Source: Pseudomonas azotoformans (lineage in GTDB: Bacteria > Pseudomonadota > Gammaproteobacteria > Pseudomonadales > Pseudomonadaceae). Taken from it: a stretch of DNA of 64,000 bases. Below are positions 8,039 through 16,533 of this stretch, piece after piece (position 1 is the stretch's first letter; every line of letters starts with the position of its first letter). The notes under the pieces are model-generated. The model made no database searches and was not told where the DNA came from. It was given only the letters and a program-made list of their open reading frames with translations. The position numbers were made by a program, and so were the translations under genes. The stretch lies in the NCBI RefSeq assembly GCF_900103345.1, contig NZ_LT629702.1, positions 3,286,001-3,350,000 on the forward strand, read 5' to 3'.

Positions 8039-8572
8039 TTAATGGGTTGGTTCAAAGCCGTGTTGCAGCCACCAGGCGTTGGTCTGCTCGGCCAGCTCCT
8101 CGACGCTGTCTTCGCTGGCGTTGAGGGCCAGGGTCAGCGGCTCGCCCTTGGGCGATTCAAGGGTGGCGAACTGGCTGTCTATGAGGCTGGCGGGCATGAA
8201 ATGGCCGGGGCGATGGGACACACGGTCGGCGGCCACTTCACGGGTCAGTTCCAGGAACACGAAACCCAGGCCCGGCGCGGCTTCGCGCAGGTGGTCGCGG
8301 TATTTCTTTTTCAGGGCCGAACAGGTGAGCACGGGATGCTCGCCCGCCTTGAGCGAACGGCGCAGTTCATCGCACAGGATGTCGAGCCAGCCGGCGCGGT
8401 CGTCGTCGTTGAGGGGGTGGCCGGCGCTCATCTTTTCGATGTTGGCGGCGGGGTGAAAGCTGTCGCCTTCAATCGCGGTGGCGCCGTTCAGGCGGCACAG
8501 GGCCTCGCTGACACTGGTCTTGCCACAGCCGGCGACACCCATGATGACCAGGGCGGTAACAGGTTGACTCAT
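8039..8572 (-). CDS. gntK: Gluconokinase
   Basis: 177 residues, the usual size. The P-loop G-V-A-G-C-G-K-T is at residues 12-19, and E-G-D-S-F-H-P-A-A-N-I-E-K-M-S-A-G-H-P-L-N-D-D-D-R is the family signature for gluconate and Mg-ATP binding. It phosphorylates gluconate to 6-phosphogluconate in the cytoplasm. GAGGTG precedes the ATG. A GntR-type palindrome lies about 20 bp upstream. It is followed on the same strand by gntP. Confidence 0.95.
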   Translation of the reverse strand: MSQPVTALVIMGVAGCGKTSVSEALCRLNGATAIEGDSFHPAANIEKMSAGHPLNDDDRAGWLDILCDELRRSLKAGEHPVLTCSALKKKYRDHLREAAPGLGFVFLELTREVAADRVSHRPGHFMPASLIDSQFATLESPKGEPLTLALNASEDSVEELAEQTNAWWLQHGFEPTH

Positions 8573-8590
8573 GAAACACCTCAGGACGCA

Positions 8591-8602
8591 GATAGCGCTA
8601 CC
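8591..8602. promoter_or_regulatory. GntR operator-like palindrome upstream of gntK
   Basis: GATAGCGCTACC, the second copy of the GAYAGCGCTAYC palindrome, 19 bp before the gntK start. Confidence 0.65.
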
Positions 8603-8741
8603 TTTGCACGCTGTAAGGCTAGTGCAAAAACAGGCTTTTCCCGCGCCGTCTTGTCATTTTTATGGAGTGACGCGTGCATCCTCTCCAATCATTTGAACCG
8701 GATCAGGCAACCCTGCGTTCAAGCATTTGCAGCTACTTGGA

Positions 8742-8753
8742 GACAGCGCTACC
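8742..8753. promoter_or_regulatory. GntR operator-like palindrome upstream of gntR
   Basis: GACAGCGCTACC, the third copy, about 35 bp before the gntR start. Together with the two other copies this suggests autoregulation and control of gntK and gntP by the same LacI-type repressor. Confidence 0.65.
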
Positions 8754-8787
8754 TTAGTGCCTCGATTTTTGTTTGGCAAGCCGCCTG

Positions 8788-9816
8788 ATGACCTCCAAGA
8801 ACGATAAAAAAATGCGCACCACGGGTCGCCCGACCCTTAATGAAGTCGCCCGCCTGGCCGGCGTCAGCCCGATTACCGCCTCCCGCGCCCTGCGCGGCAT
8901 CAGCACCGTCGCCACCGAACTGGTGGAGAAGGTGCAACAGGCCGCCGCCGAACTGAACTACGTGGTCAACCCCGCCGCCCGCGCCCTGGCCTCGGCCCAG
9001 AGCCATTCGGTGGTGGTGTTGGTGCCGTCGTTGTCCAACCTGCTGTTTATCGAAACCCTCGAAGCCATCCACCAAGTCCTGCGCCCCAAGGGCTTCGAAG
9101 TGCTGATCGGCAACTCTCATTACTCCCGCGATGAAGAAGAAAACCTGTTGCGCAACTACATGGCCTACCAGCCACGGGGTTTGTTGCTTACCGGGTTTGA
9201 TCGCACCGAAAGCGCCCGACGAATGGTCGAGGCCAGCAATGTGCCCTGCGTGTACATGATGGACCTGGACCCCAACGCCGGGGTGAACTGCGTGGGTTTC
9301 TCGCAATTGGCGGCAGGTGAGACCGCGGCGGCGCACCTGCTGTCCCGTGGACGCAAGCGCCTGGCGTATATCGGCGCGCAATTGGACCAACGTACGTTGC
9401 TGCGCGGTGAAGGTTTCCGCCGGGCGCTGCAACAAGCCGGGATGTACGACCCGGCGCTGGAACTCCTGACACCGCGCCCGTCTTCCGTGGGCCTGGGAGG
9501 TGAATTGTTCCTGCAGTTGCTGGCGGCCCATCCGGATGTGGATGCGATCTTCTTCGGCAACGACGACCTGGCCCAGGGCGCACTGCTGGAAGCCATGCGC
9601 CATGGCATCAAGGTGCCGGAGCGTGTGGCTGTACTGGGCTTCAACGACTTGCCGGCGTCGTCGTTCATGGTGCCGCGCCTGAGCAGCATCAGTACACCGC
9701 GTGAGGCGATCGGCCGGCGCGCAGCCGAGCATCTGTTGACGATCATGGCCGGTAACAAGATCGCCAAGCCGGTGGTGGATATGGGGTTTGAGTTGCAGAT
9801 ACGAGAAAGCACTTGA
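8788..9816 (+). CDS. gntR: LacI-family repressor of gluconate genes (GntR)
   Basis: 342 residues from the ATG at 8788; a TTG at 8773 in the same frame would add five residues. The LacI helix-turn-helix is at about residues 14-35 (T-L-N-E-V-A-R-L-A-G-V-S-P-I-T-A-S-R-A-L), with the hinge V-N-P-A-A-R-A-L-A, then a periplasmic-binding-protein-like sensor domain. It is divergent from gntK-gntP. Known GntR proteins release DNA on binding gluconate or 6-phosphogluconate. It is named GntR by neighbourhood and because the three shared palindromes fit a LacI-type site. Confidence 0.9.
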   Translation: MTSKNDKKMRTTGRPTLNEVARLAGVSPITASRALRGISTVATELVEKVQQAAAELNYVVNPAARALASAQSHSVVVLVPSLSNLLFIETLEAIHQVLRPKGFEVLIGNSHYSRDEEENLLRNYMAYQPRGLLLTGFDRTESARRMVEASNVPCVYMMDLDPNAGVNCVGFSQLAAGETAAAHLLSRGRKRLAYIGAQLDQRTLLRGEGFRRALQQAGMYDPALELLTPRPSSVGLGGELFLQLLAAHPDVDAIFFGNDDLAQGALLEAMRHGIKVPERVAVLGFNDLPASSFMVPRLSSISTPREAIGRRAAEHLLTIMAGNKIAKPVVDMGFELQIREST

Positions 9817-9819
9817 CCC

Positions 9820-9910
9820 ATGTGGGAGGGGGCTTGCCCCCGCTTGCAGTGTGTCAGGCCGGTTAGCTGCAACTGCACCACCGATATCGGGGGCAAGCCC
9901 CCTCCCACAT
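9820..9910. repeat. REPIN (GI-type REP doublet)
   Basis: GTGGGAGGGGGCTTGC and its complement flank a roughly 45-bp loop, between gntR and the GST gene. Confidence 0.92.
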
Positions 9911-9960
9911 TGCTATCACCCCTGCTAGATTGGCCCTTCTCCACATGCCAGGGAAGCACC

Positions 9961-10593
9961 ATGGGCCACTCACTGAAAATCTTGGGCCGCACGTCCTCCA
10001 TCAACGTGCGCAAAGTGCTCTGGACCTGCCAGGAACTGGGCATCGATTACCAACGCGAAGACTGGGGCATCGGCTACACCTCTACCCAATCCGCCGAATT
10101 CCTCGCCCTGAACCCCAACGCCCAGGTGCCGGTGTTGATCGACGACCACGGCGTGCTGTGGGAGTCCAACACCATCTGCCGCTACCTCGTCAGCCTTTAC
10201 CAGCGCCACGACCTGCTCCCCGCCGAACCCGCACCCCGGGCGCGCGTCGAGCAATGGATGGACTGGCAAGCCACCGAACTCAACCCGTCTTGGGGCTACG
10301 CGTTCCATGCGCTGGTACGCCAGCACCCGGACTATCAGGACCCGCAGCGTATCCAGGCCGGCGTACAGGCCTGGAACGACAAGATGGGCCTGCTCGAACA
10401 ACAGTTGATCAAGACCGGCGCCTACGTCACCGGTGATGAATTCACCCTGGCCGATATCCTCGTCGGCCTCTCGGTCCACCGCTGGCGCAACGCGCCCCTG
10501 GAACATCCGCCCTACCCTGCGGTGCAGGCGTATTACCAACGTCTCAGCCAGCGCCCCGGTTTCAAAACCTTTGCCCTCGACGGCCATAACTAA
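9961..10593 (+). CDS. Glutathione S-transferase family protein
   Basis: 210 residues from the ATG at 9961, with AGGGAAG upstream; the longer open frame runs back into the REPIN and is not used. The N-terminal thioredoxin-like domain has L-G-R-T-S-S-I-N-V-R-K-V-L-W (beta-class-like N-terminus with S/N) and V-P-V-L-I-D-D then W-E-S-N-T-I-C-R-Y-L (the G-site Glu-Ser). The C-terminal helical domain has F-T-L-A-D-I-L-V-G, the N-capping box. The substrate is unknown. The next gene starts 15 bp after the stop, suggesting co-transcription with the SDR and MFS genes. Confidence 0.92.
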   Translation: MGHSLKILGRTSSINVRKVLWTCQELGIDYQREDWGIGYTSTQSAEFLALNPNAQVPVLIDDHGVLWESNTICRYLVSLYQRHDLLPAEPAPRARVEQWMDWQATELNPSWGYAFHALVRQHPDYQDPQRIQAGVQAWNDKMGLLEQQLIKTGAYVTGDEFTLADILVGLSVHRWRNAPLEHPPYPAVQAYYQRLSQRPGFKTFALDGHN

Positions 10594-10608
10594 AACAAGG
10601 ACTGCACC

Positions 10609-11346
10609 GTGAAAGGACTCAACATACTGCTGACCGGCGCCTGCGGCAGAATCGGCAAGACATTTTTCGAAGCCTCGCAAGATCGCTACCGCTTCACGCT
10701 CACTGATCGTATTGCGCCGGATTTCGCCCTAGGCGAGCACCGCTTCATACACGCTGACCTCAGCGATAAAACCGGGCTAGCCACCTTGCTTGAAGGCATC
10801 GACGTGATCGTGCACCTGTCGGGCATCCCCCACGCCAGCGCCTCGTTCGACGAATTGCTGCCCAACAATATCCTCGCCACCACCTGGCTGTTCGAAGCCG
10901 CCGTAGCCGCTGGCGTCAAGCGCCTGGTGTTCGCCAGCAGTGCGCAAACCATCGAAGGTTACCCGGTGGACCGCCAGATCACCCCGGGCATGCAGGTCAT
11001 GCCCGCCAACCTGTATGGCGTGAGCAAATGCTACGGCGAGGCGCTGTGTGGCTATTACGCCGCGAAAACACCGCTGTCGACGATTGCCCTGCGCATCGGC
11101 GCCTTCGAATTTCCCGAAACCCACGACCTCAACAACGCCCGCGACCTCAGCGCCTGGCTCAGCCCGCGTGACGCGGTGCAGTTGCTGCAACGTTCGGTAG
11201 AAGCCGAGGGGGTGAAGCACCTGATCGCCCATGGTATTTCCAACAACCGCTTCAAGCGCCTGGACTTGAGCGAGACCACACGGGTGCTGGGTTACCATCC
11301 CCAGGATGACGCGTTTCAAACATTCGAGATTCCGATCACTTATTGA
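10609..11346 (+). CDS. NAD-dependent epimerase/dehydratase (uronate dehydrogenase-like SDR)
   Basis: 245 residues, extended SDR fold. The Rossmann motif G-A-C-G-R-I-G is at residues 11-17, F-A-S-S-A holds the catalytic Ser region, and Y-G-V-S-K the catalytic Tyr-Lys. The pattern (short protein, L-T-G-A-C-G-R-I-G, S-S-A-Q-T-I-E-G-Y) most resembles uronate dehydrogenases, which oxidise galacturonate/glucuronate, but the protein is somewhat shorter than characterised ones (about 265-275 residues). It lies between a GST and an MFS carrier, plausibly one operon. Confidence 0.8.
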   Translation: MKGLNILLTGACGRIGKTFFEASQDRYRFTLTDRIAPDFALGEHRFIHADLSDKTGLATLLEGIDVIVHLSGIPHASASFDELLPNNILATTWLFEAAVAAGVKRLVFASSAQTIEGYPVDRQITPGMQVMPANLYGVSKCYGEALCGYYAAKTPLSTIALRIGAFEFPETHDLNNARDLSAWLSPRDAVQLLQRSVEAEGVKHLIAHGISNNRFKRLDLSETTRVLGYHPQDDAFQTFEIPITY

Positions 11347-11355
11347 GTTTCCCCC

Positions 11356-12765
11356 ATGCCCGCACTCTCCAGTACCGACGGAATCGACCCAATCCGCGCC
11401 GCCCACATCAGCGCACGCATCGACCGCCTGCCTGCCGTCGCCACGGTCTGGCGCCTGGTGGCGTTGCTGTCCATCGGCGGCTTTTTCGAGCTGTACGACC
11501 TGTTCCAGACCGCCTATATCAGCCCCGGCCTGATCAGCGACGGGATTTTCCACACCGGCAGCGAGGGCGTATTCGGCTTCTCGGACCAGGCCGCCTTTGC
11601 CTCGGCGACCTTTCTCGGTCTATTCCTTGGCGCCAGCCTGCTCAGCCCGATCGCCGACCGTTTCGGGCGGCGGGCGATTTTCACCTTTGCGTTGATCTGG
11701 TACACCGTCGCTACCGTGTTGATGGGGCTTCAAACGTCAGCGCTGGGCATCATCGGCATGCGTTTCCTGGTGGGTATCGGCCTGGGCATCGAACTGGTGA
11801 CCATCGACGCCTACCTCTCGGAACTGGTGCCCAAGCGCATGCGCAGTTCGGCGTTTGCCTTTGCGTTTTTCATCCAGTTTCTGTCGGTGCCGGCGGTGGC
11901 ATTGATGTCGTGGTGGTTGGTGCCGCAAGCGCCGTTCGGCGTGTCGGGCTGGCGCTGGGTGGTGCTGAGCAGTGCGGTGTTTGCGCTGTTTATCTGGCAA
12001 CTGCGCAAGCGCCTGCCAGAGTCACCGCGCTGGCTTGCACAAAAGGGCCGCTTCGCAGAAGCGGGGACGATCATGGACAACCTGGAAGCACGCTGCCAGA
12101 AAGACCACGGCAAACCGCTGGACGAACCCGAGCCGGAAGCCGTCAGCGTGCAAGGCAGTGGCCGCTTTGCCGATATCTGGCAACCGCCATACCGCCGCCG
12201 CGCGTTGATGCTGATCGTGTTTCATGTGTTCCAGGCCATCGGTTTCTTCGGCTTCGGCAATTGGTTGCCGGCGTTGCTGTCCGGCCAGGGCGTCAGCGTG
12301 ACCCACAGTTTGCTCTACGCCTTCATCATCACCCTCGCCTACCCGTTGGGGCCGCTGCTGTTCGTGAAGGTGGCCAATCGCTTTGAAAACAAATGGCAAA
12401 TCGTCGGATCGGCGCTGGGCGCGATGATCTTCGGCAGCCTGTTCGCCCTGCAAACCACGGCGGTGGGTCTGGTGATCTGCGGGGTGATGATCACCTTCTG
12501 CAACGCCTGGCTGAGCTTCAGCTACCACTCCTATCAGAGCGAGTTGTTCCCGACCAACATCCGCGCACGGGCGGTGGGCTTCTGTTATTCGTTCAGCCGC
12601 TTGTCCACGGTGTTCAGCAGCTTGTTGATCGGTTTTATCCTCGAACATCTGGGCACGCCTGGAGTGTTGGCGTTCATTGCCAGCAGCATGCTGATCGTGA
12701 TGATCACCATCAGTTGGTTCGGGCCGCGTACGCGGAACCTGGCGCTGGAAAATATCGCCCATTGA
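11356..12765 (+). CDS. MFS transporter (sugar-porter/SP-like)
   Basis: 469 residues, twelve predicted membrane helices. P-I-A-D-R-F-G-R-R-A-I-F is the loop 2-3 MFS signature, L-V-G-I-G-L-G-I-E-L helix 4, and L-P-E-S-P-R-W-L after helix 6 is the sugar-porter family signature; a final E-L-F-P-T-N-I-R-A-R-A-V-G matches the loop before helix 11. It starts 9 bp after the SDR gene, so the two probably act on the same compound. The substrate is unknown; a sugar acid is a reasonable guess from the SDR neighbour. Confidence 0.88.
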   Translation: MPALSSTDGIDPIRAAHISARIDRLPAVATVWRLVALLSIGGFFELYDLFQTAYISPGLISDGIFHTGSEGVFGFSDQAAFASATFLGLFLGASLLSPIADRFGRRAIFTFALIWYTVATVLMGLQTSALGIIGMRFLVGIGLGIELVTIDAYLSELVPKRMRSSAFAFAFFIQFLSVPAVALMSWWLVPQAPFGVSGWRWVVLSSAVFALFIWQLRKRLPESPRWLAQKGRFAEAGTIMDNLEARCQKDHGKPLDEPEPEAVSVQGSGRFADIWQPPYRRRALMLIVFHVFQAIGFFGFGNWLPALLSGQGVSVTHSLLYAFIITLAYPLGPLLFVKVANRFENKWQIVGSALGAMIFGSLFALQTTAVGLVICGVMITFCNAWLSFSYHSYQSELFPTNIRARAVGFCYSFSRLSTVFSSLLIGFILEHLGTPGVLAFIASSMLIVMITISWFGPRTRNLALENIAH

Positions 12766-12898
12766 CGGCAATGGCTGGCCGCCGGCAGGACAACCCTTGC
12801 CGCGCCGGCCACACCATGCACAGTAAAACCGGGCACTTCACACCCGGCACGCTATTTGCTCCACCTGTGGCACCGAACATTTCCACAGGTGACCGATC

Positions 12899-13420
12899 AT
12901 GCTGGTTAACAACAACACCCAAGCCGTGTCGACCGTTCAACAGATCAAACGGCCCGACATGGACCCCGCCAACGCCGCCGCCAGCGCGCTGTACAGCGGT
13001 GCCCTGCAGGCCGCGCAGCAAAGCGTGACCGTACCGGCCGCACAGAAGGAACTGGACAAGGCCGCCGACCGCATCGACGAAGCCTTCGCCAAGACCCGTG
13101 TGCAGTTGCAGACCACCACCGAGGCCGTCACCGCCTCAACGGCGACTGCGGACGTGCCGAAAACCGGTTCGACCGCCACCACGGCGCGCGCCGAGTTCAC
13201 GGACTACATGAGCAAATCCCCGGCCGAACGTATCCGCGAGCAATTGCTCAAGGAGCAGGGCTTGACCGAGGCGGATGTGCAGAACATGTCCCAGGAAAAG
13301 CAGGACGCGATTTCCAAGCAGGTGGCTGAACGCCTGAAGCAGCAGCAAGAGCAGCAGGTAGCGGCGAAAACTGCTGAGCCGCAGGCGCAGACAGTAAAAG
13401 AAACTCTGGCCGCGATCTGA
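12899..13420 (+). CDS. Conserved Ala/Gln-rich hypothetical protein
   Basis: 173 residues, no signal peptide or membrane helix, rich in Ala, Gln, Thr and Lys. The central part (A-A-Q-K-E-L-D-K-A-A-D-R-I-D-E-A-F) and the C-terminal part (S-P-A-E-R-I-R-E-Q-L-L-K-E-Q-G-L, then a Q-E-Q-Q-rich tail) are predicted helical, probably coiled coil. CACAGGTGACCG precedes the ATG. I do not recognise a characterised family. A hairpin terminator follows. Confidence 0.75.
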   Translation: MLVNNNTQAVSTVQQIKRPDMDPANAAASALYSGALQAAQQSVTVPAAQKELDKAADRIDEAFAKTRVQLQTTTEAVTASTATADVPKTGSTATTARAEFTDYMSKSPAERIREQLLKEQGLTEADVQNMSQEKQDAISKQVAERLKQQQEQQVAAKTAEPQAQTVKETLAAI

Positions 13421-13440
13421 CAAGCACCGCTGACCAATGG

Positions 13441-13464
13441 TAGGAGCCGGCAAACCGGCTCTTA
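13441..13464. terminator. Hairpin between convergent genes
   Basis: TAGGAGCCGG-CAAA-CCGGCTCTTA forms a stem of about 8 bp, followed on the plus strand by ACAGGGTTTTGGTTT. It lies between the hypothetical gene and the chemoreceptor and may act in both directions. Confidence 0.6.
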
Positions 13465-13476
13465 CAGGGTTTTGGT

Positions 13477-14796
13477 TTATTGCAGTTGCAACGTCGAGTT
13501 GAACTGCCCGATCGCATCCACCACATGCCGTGACCCTTCCTGGATTTCCAGGATCACCTGCCCCGCTTCATTCGCCAGTTCCACCCCCAGCCCCGTGCGG
13601 CTCAAGCTCGACTGCATGCTCGACACCGCGCTCAGCGACAGGTCGTGGTTCTTGCGCACCACATCGACAATCTCCACCGTCGCCTGGCTGGTACGTGCCG
13701 CGAGGCTGCGCACTTCATCGGCCACCACCGCAAAGCCGCGCCCATGCTCGCCCGCCCGCGCCGCTTCAATCGCGGCGTTGAGCGCCAGCATGTTGGTTTG
13801 CTCGGCAATGCTGCGGATGGTCTGCACGATGCTGCCGATGATGTCCGATTGCTTGCTCACCGCATCAATGCTTTGCGCCGCCTGGTTCAGATCGTGGGAA
13901 ATTTCTTCAATGATCTGCACCGTCTGCTGCACCACCTCCGAGCCCTTGCGCGCACAGGCGTCGTTTTGCACCGAGGTGGCGTGGGCCGAGTCGGCTGCGG
14001 TTCTCAGGGTGGTGACCTGGTCGGTGATGTCGCTGGCGAACTTCACCACTTTGTACAGGCGCCCACTGGTGTCGAAGATCGGGTTGTAGGACGCCTCCAG
14101 GAACAATGTCTTGCCGTATTTGTTTTTGCGCTCAAAGCGGTGCGAGTGGTATTCGCCGCGATTGAGCGATGCCCAGAACGCCTTGTAGGCCGGCGACTCC
14201 ACTTCGCTGCGATGGCAGAACATGCTGTGGTGCTGACCGACGATTTCATCCAGCGAGTACTGCACGGTTTTCAGGAAGTTTTCGTTGGCGTTGAGGATCT
14301 GGCCCTGGGGGGTGAACTCGATCACCGCCATGGAACGGCTAATGGCATCGATCAGACTCTGGTTTTCATGTTCATGGTGAACCCGCGCGGAAATATCCGA
14401 CGCGACCTTGATCACGCTCTGCACGTGATTGTCCTTGTCCAGCACCGGCATATAGCTGGCTTCGAGCCACACTTCCTGTCCGTGCTTGTTCACACGCATG
14501 AAGGTGCCGCTGAGCGCCTCGCCCCGTGCCAGGTCGCGCCATAGCTTGGCGTAGGCATCGGTGTGGGTGTAAGCCTCGTCGCAGAAGATACGGTGGTGTT
14601 TGCCGCGAATCTCCTCGGCGCTGTAGCCCATGGTTTGGCAGAAGTTGTCGTTGGCGTCGAGGATCACGCCAGTAGGGTCGAACTCGATCATGGCCATGGA
14701 ACGGCTGATGGCGGCGAGTTTGGCGTTGGATTCGGTCAGGGCGCAGGAGAAACGTTCGATTTGTTGCAGGTCGGATTTGTGATGGCGGTTGAACAT
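13477..14796 (-). CDS. Soluble two-PAS methyl-accepting chemotaxis protein (BdlA-like)
   Basis: 439 residues, no membrane helix. Two tandem PAS/PAC modules (about residues 20-135 and 142-258; each ends with the PAC pattern E-A-S-Y-x-P-x-x-D) are followed by a methyl-accepting signalling domain whose hairpin tip reads [26 protein letters not shown]. This is the architecture of P. aeruginosa BdlA (417 residues), which controls biofilm dispersion through c-di-GMP. The protein should be cytoplasmic and sense redox or ligand state through its PAS domains. No chemotaxis genes are adjacent. Confidence 0.88.
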   Translation of the reverse strand: MFNRHHKSDLQQIERFSCALTESNAKLAAISRSMAMIEFDPTGVILDANDNFCQTMGYSAEEIRGKHHRIFCDEAYTHTDAYAKLWRDLARGEALSGTFMRVNKHGQEVWLEASYMPVLDKDNHVQSVIKVASDISARVHHEHENQSLIDAISRSMAVIEFTPQGQILNANENFLKTVQYSLDEIVGQHHSMFCHRSEVESPAYKAFWASLNRGEYHSHRFERKNKYGKTLFLEASYNPIFDTSGRLYKVVKFASDITDQVTTLRTAADSAHATSVQNDACARKGSEVVQQTVQIIEEISHDLNQAAQSIDAVSKQSDIIGSIVQTIRSIAEQTNMLALNAAIEAARAGEHGRGFAVVADEVRSLAARTSQATVEIVDVVRKNHDLSLSAVSSMQSSLSRTGLGVELANEAGQVILEIQEGSRHVVDAIGQFNSTLQLQ

Positions 14797-14964
14797 GTTC
14801 GGATCACCCTTTCAAATACCAGCGCCTGGAGGGGCGCATTCCATTCACGGATTGAATATTGCTGGCAGATCTTTATGGGAACAACCATCCGAATCGCTTT
14901 ATATGCCAAGCGTCATCAACGGTTCTGGATGAGCATAGACAGGGCTTGGCGCTATGCAAGGCCA

Positions 14965-15834
14965 CTAGTCAACCAGCATTTCCAACAGTGCGCTGACGGC
15001 GGCTGACGGTGGACGACTCGGCGTGCCGACCAAGGCAAATTCACGCTGCAGCGGCACCTTCAGCGCCATCACCCGCAGGCCCTTGCGCTGGATAGGCAGG
15101 GCCATTTCCGGCACCAGCGTGACGCCAACCCCCTCGCGCACCAGGCTGAAGGCACTGTTCCATTCGCGCACTTCCACGCGAATATCCCGCAGGGTCAGCC
15201 CCGCAGCGGCCCCCAGGCTGCGCGCATTGGCGGTACAACCACCGGTAGCCAGTACGAAAGGCTGCTCAAGTAACTCCTCAAGCGACACACATGCATCAGC
15301 CGGGCGTTGCGCCAGCGCATGGTCCACTGGCAGCACGGCCATCCACAAGTCACGGCCCAGCACGGTCGCATTGCGCTCGGGCGTTGGGTTGAGCACCACG
15401 CCCAGGTCGACGAGGCCGCTATCGAGCAAGGTGAGCACTTCGTTGTCGGTGACATCCAGGGTGGTGACCTCGATACCGGGATAGAGCTGCGCAAAACGTT
15501 GCAATGCGGGGGTCAGAAACGTCGCCAGCACCCTCGGGAAACTGGCGATGCGAATCGTCCCACGCAACATCGGCCTGGCGTCGTCCACAGTGCTGCGAAT
15601 CGCCTGCAAGGCACCGAGCATCACCCGCGCCTGTTCGATCACACTCAAGCCCAGGGCCGTAGGCAAGGTCTTGCGCGGTTCACGGATGAACAGTTGCGCG
15701 CCCAACGTCGCCTCCATGCCGGCCATGGCCTGGCTGGCAGCGGACTGGGTCATGCCCACCCGCTCGGCGGCGGCGGTGATGCTGCCGTGATCGGCCACGG
15801 CCACCAGCAGGCGCCAGTGCATCAGGTTCATCAT
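14965..15834 (-). CDS. LysR-family transcriptional regulator
   Basis: 289 residues from the ATG at 15834. Winged helix-turn-helix at the N-terminus (H-G-S-I-T-A-A-A-E-R-V-G-M-T-Q-S-A-A-S-Q-A-M), followed by a LysR effector domain. An upstream in-frame start at 15891 would add a 19-residue tail not typical of LysR proteins. It is divergent from the GST gene at 15931 with 96 bp between; the GST is its likely target. Confidence 0.88.
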   Translation of the reverse strand: MMNLMHWRLLVAVADHGSITAAAERVGMTQSAASQAMAGMEATLGAQLFIREPRKTLPTALGLSVIEQARVMLGALQAIRSTVDDARPMLRGTIRIASFPRVLATFLTPALQRFAQLYPGIEVTTLDVTDNEVLTLLDSGLVDLGVVLNPTPERNATVLGRDLWMAVLPVDHALAQRPADACVSLEELLEQPFVLATGGCTANARSLGAAAGLTLRDIRVEVREWNSAFSLVREGVGVTLVPEMALPIQRKGLRVMALKVPLQREFALVGTPSRPPSAAVSALLEMLVD

Positions 15835-15930
15835 GGCAGTAGCTGTCCTTATGGCGGGGGTCTGAAGGTTTAATTTTACGCACGGTGCCACGCCCGCGAG
15901 ACTGGCGCAAATTCAACGGAGCTGCCCCAG

Positions 15931-16533
15931 ATGAAACTGTATTTCTTCCCTCACGCCTGTTCCCTCGCACCGCATATCGTGCTGCGCGAATTGGCTTTGC
16001 CGTTCGACCTGGTGCTGGTCGATAACCAGGCCAAGACCACCGCCGAGGGCGAAGACTTCCTGCAGATCAACCCCAAGGGCTACGTCGCCGCCCTGAAGCT
16101 GGACAACGGCCAGGTACTCACCGAAGCCAGCGCGATCCTGCAATACCTCGCCGACCTGAAACCCGCCGCCGGCCTGGCGCCGGTCAATGGCAGCTGGGAG
16201 CGGGTGCGCTTGCAGGAATGGCTGAATTTTATCGCCACCGAGATTCATGGCGGCTTGGCGGTGTTCTTCAACGACGCGATCCAGGGCGACATGCGCGCGC
16301 TGTTCGAGGCCACGCTGTTCAAACGTTTCGCGGTGCTGGTGCAAACGCTGGAGCGCCAGGATTACCTGTTGGGGTCGCACTACTCGGTGGCGGATGCCTA
16401 CCTGTTCGTGGTGCTGCGCTGGGCGGCATTCCACGCGATTGACCTGGGCCAGTGGCCGGCGCTGGCGGCGTTTCAGCAACGCGTGGGTGAGCGACCTGCG
16501 GTGGTTGCCGCACTGGCCGCTGAAAACCCATGA
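15931..16533 (+). CDS. Glutathione S-transferase (GstA/beta-class-like)
   Basis: 200 residues. The N-terminus M-K-L-Y-F-F-P-H-A-C-S-L-A-P-H-I-V-L is the beta-class pattern with the active-site Cys at residue 10; N-P-K-G-Y-V-A-A-L and T-E-A-S-A-I-L-Q-Y-L give the G-site; Y-S-V-A-D-A-Y-L-F is the N-capping box. A cytoplasmic detoxification enzyme. Its last 61 bp overlap the convergent 3' end of the ammonia-lyase-fold gene. Confidence 0.93.
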   Translation: MKLYFFPHACSLAPHIVLRELALPFDLVLVDNQAKTTAEGEDFLQINPKGYVAALKLDNGQVLTEASAILQYLADLKPAAGLAPVNGSWERVRLQEWLNFIATEIHGGLAVFFNDAIQGDMRALFEATLFKRFAVLVQTLERQDYLLGSHYSVADAYLFVVLRWAAFHAIDLGQWPALAAFQQRVGERPAVVAALAAENP

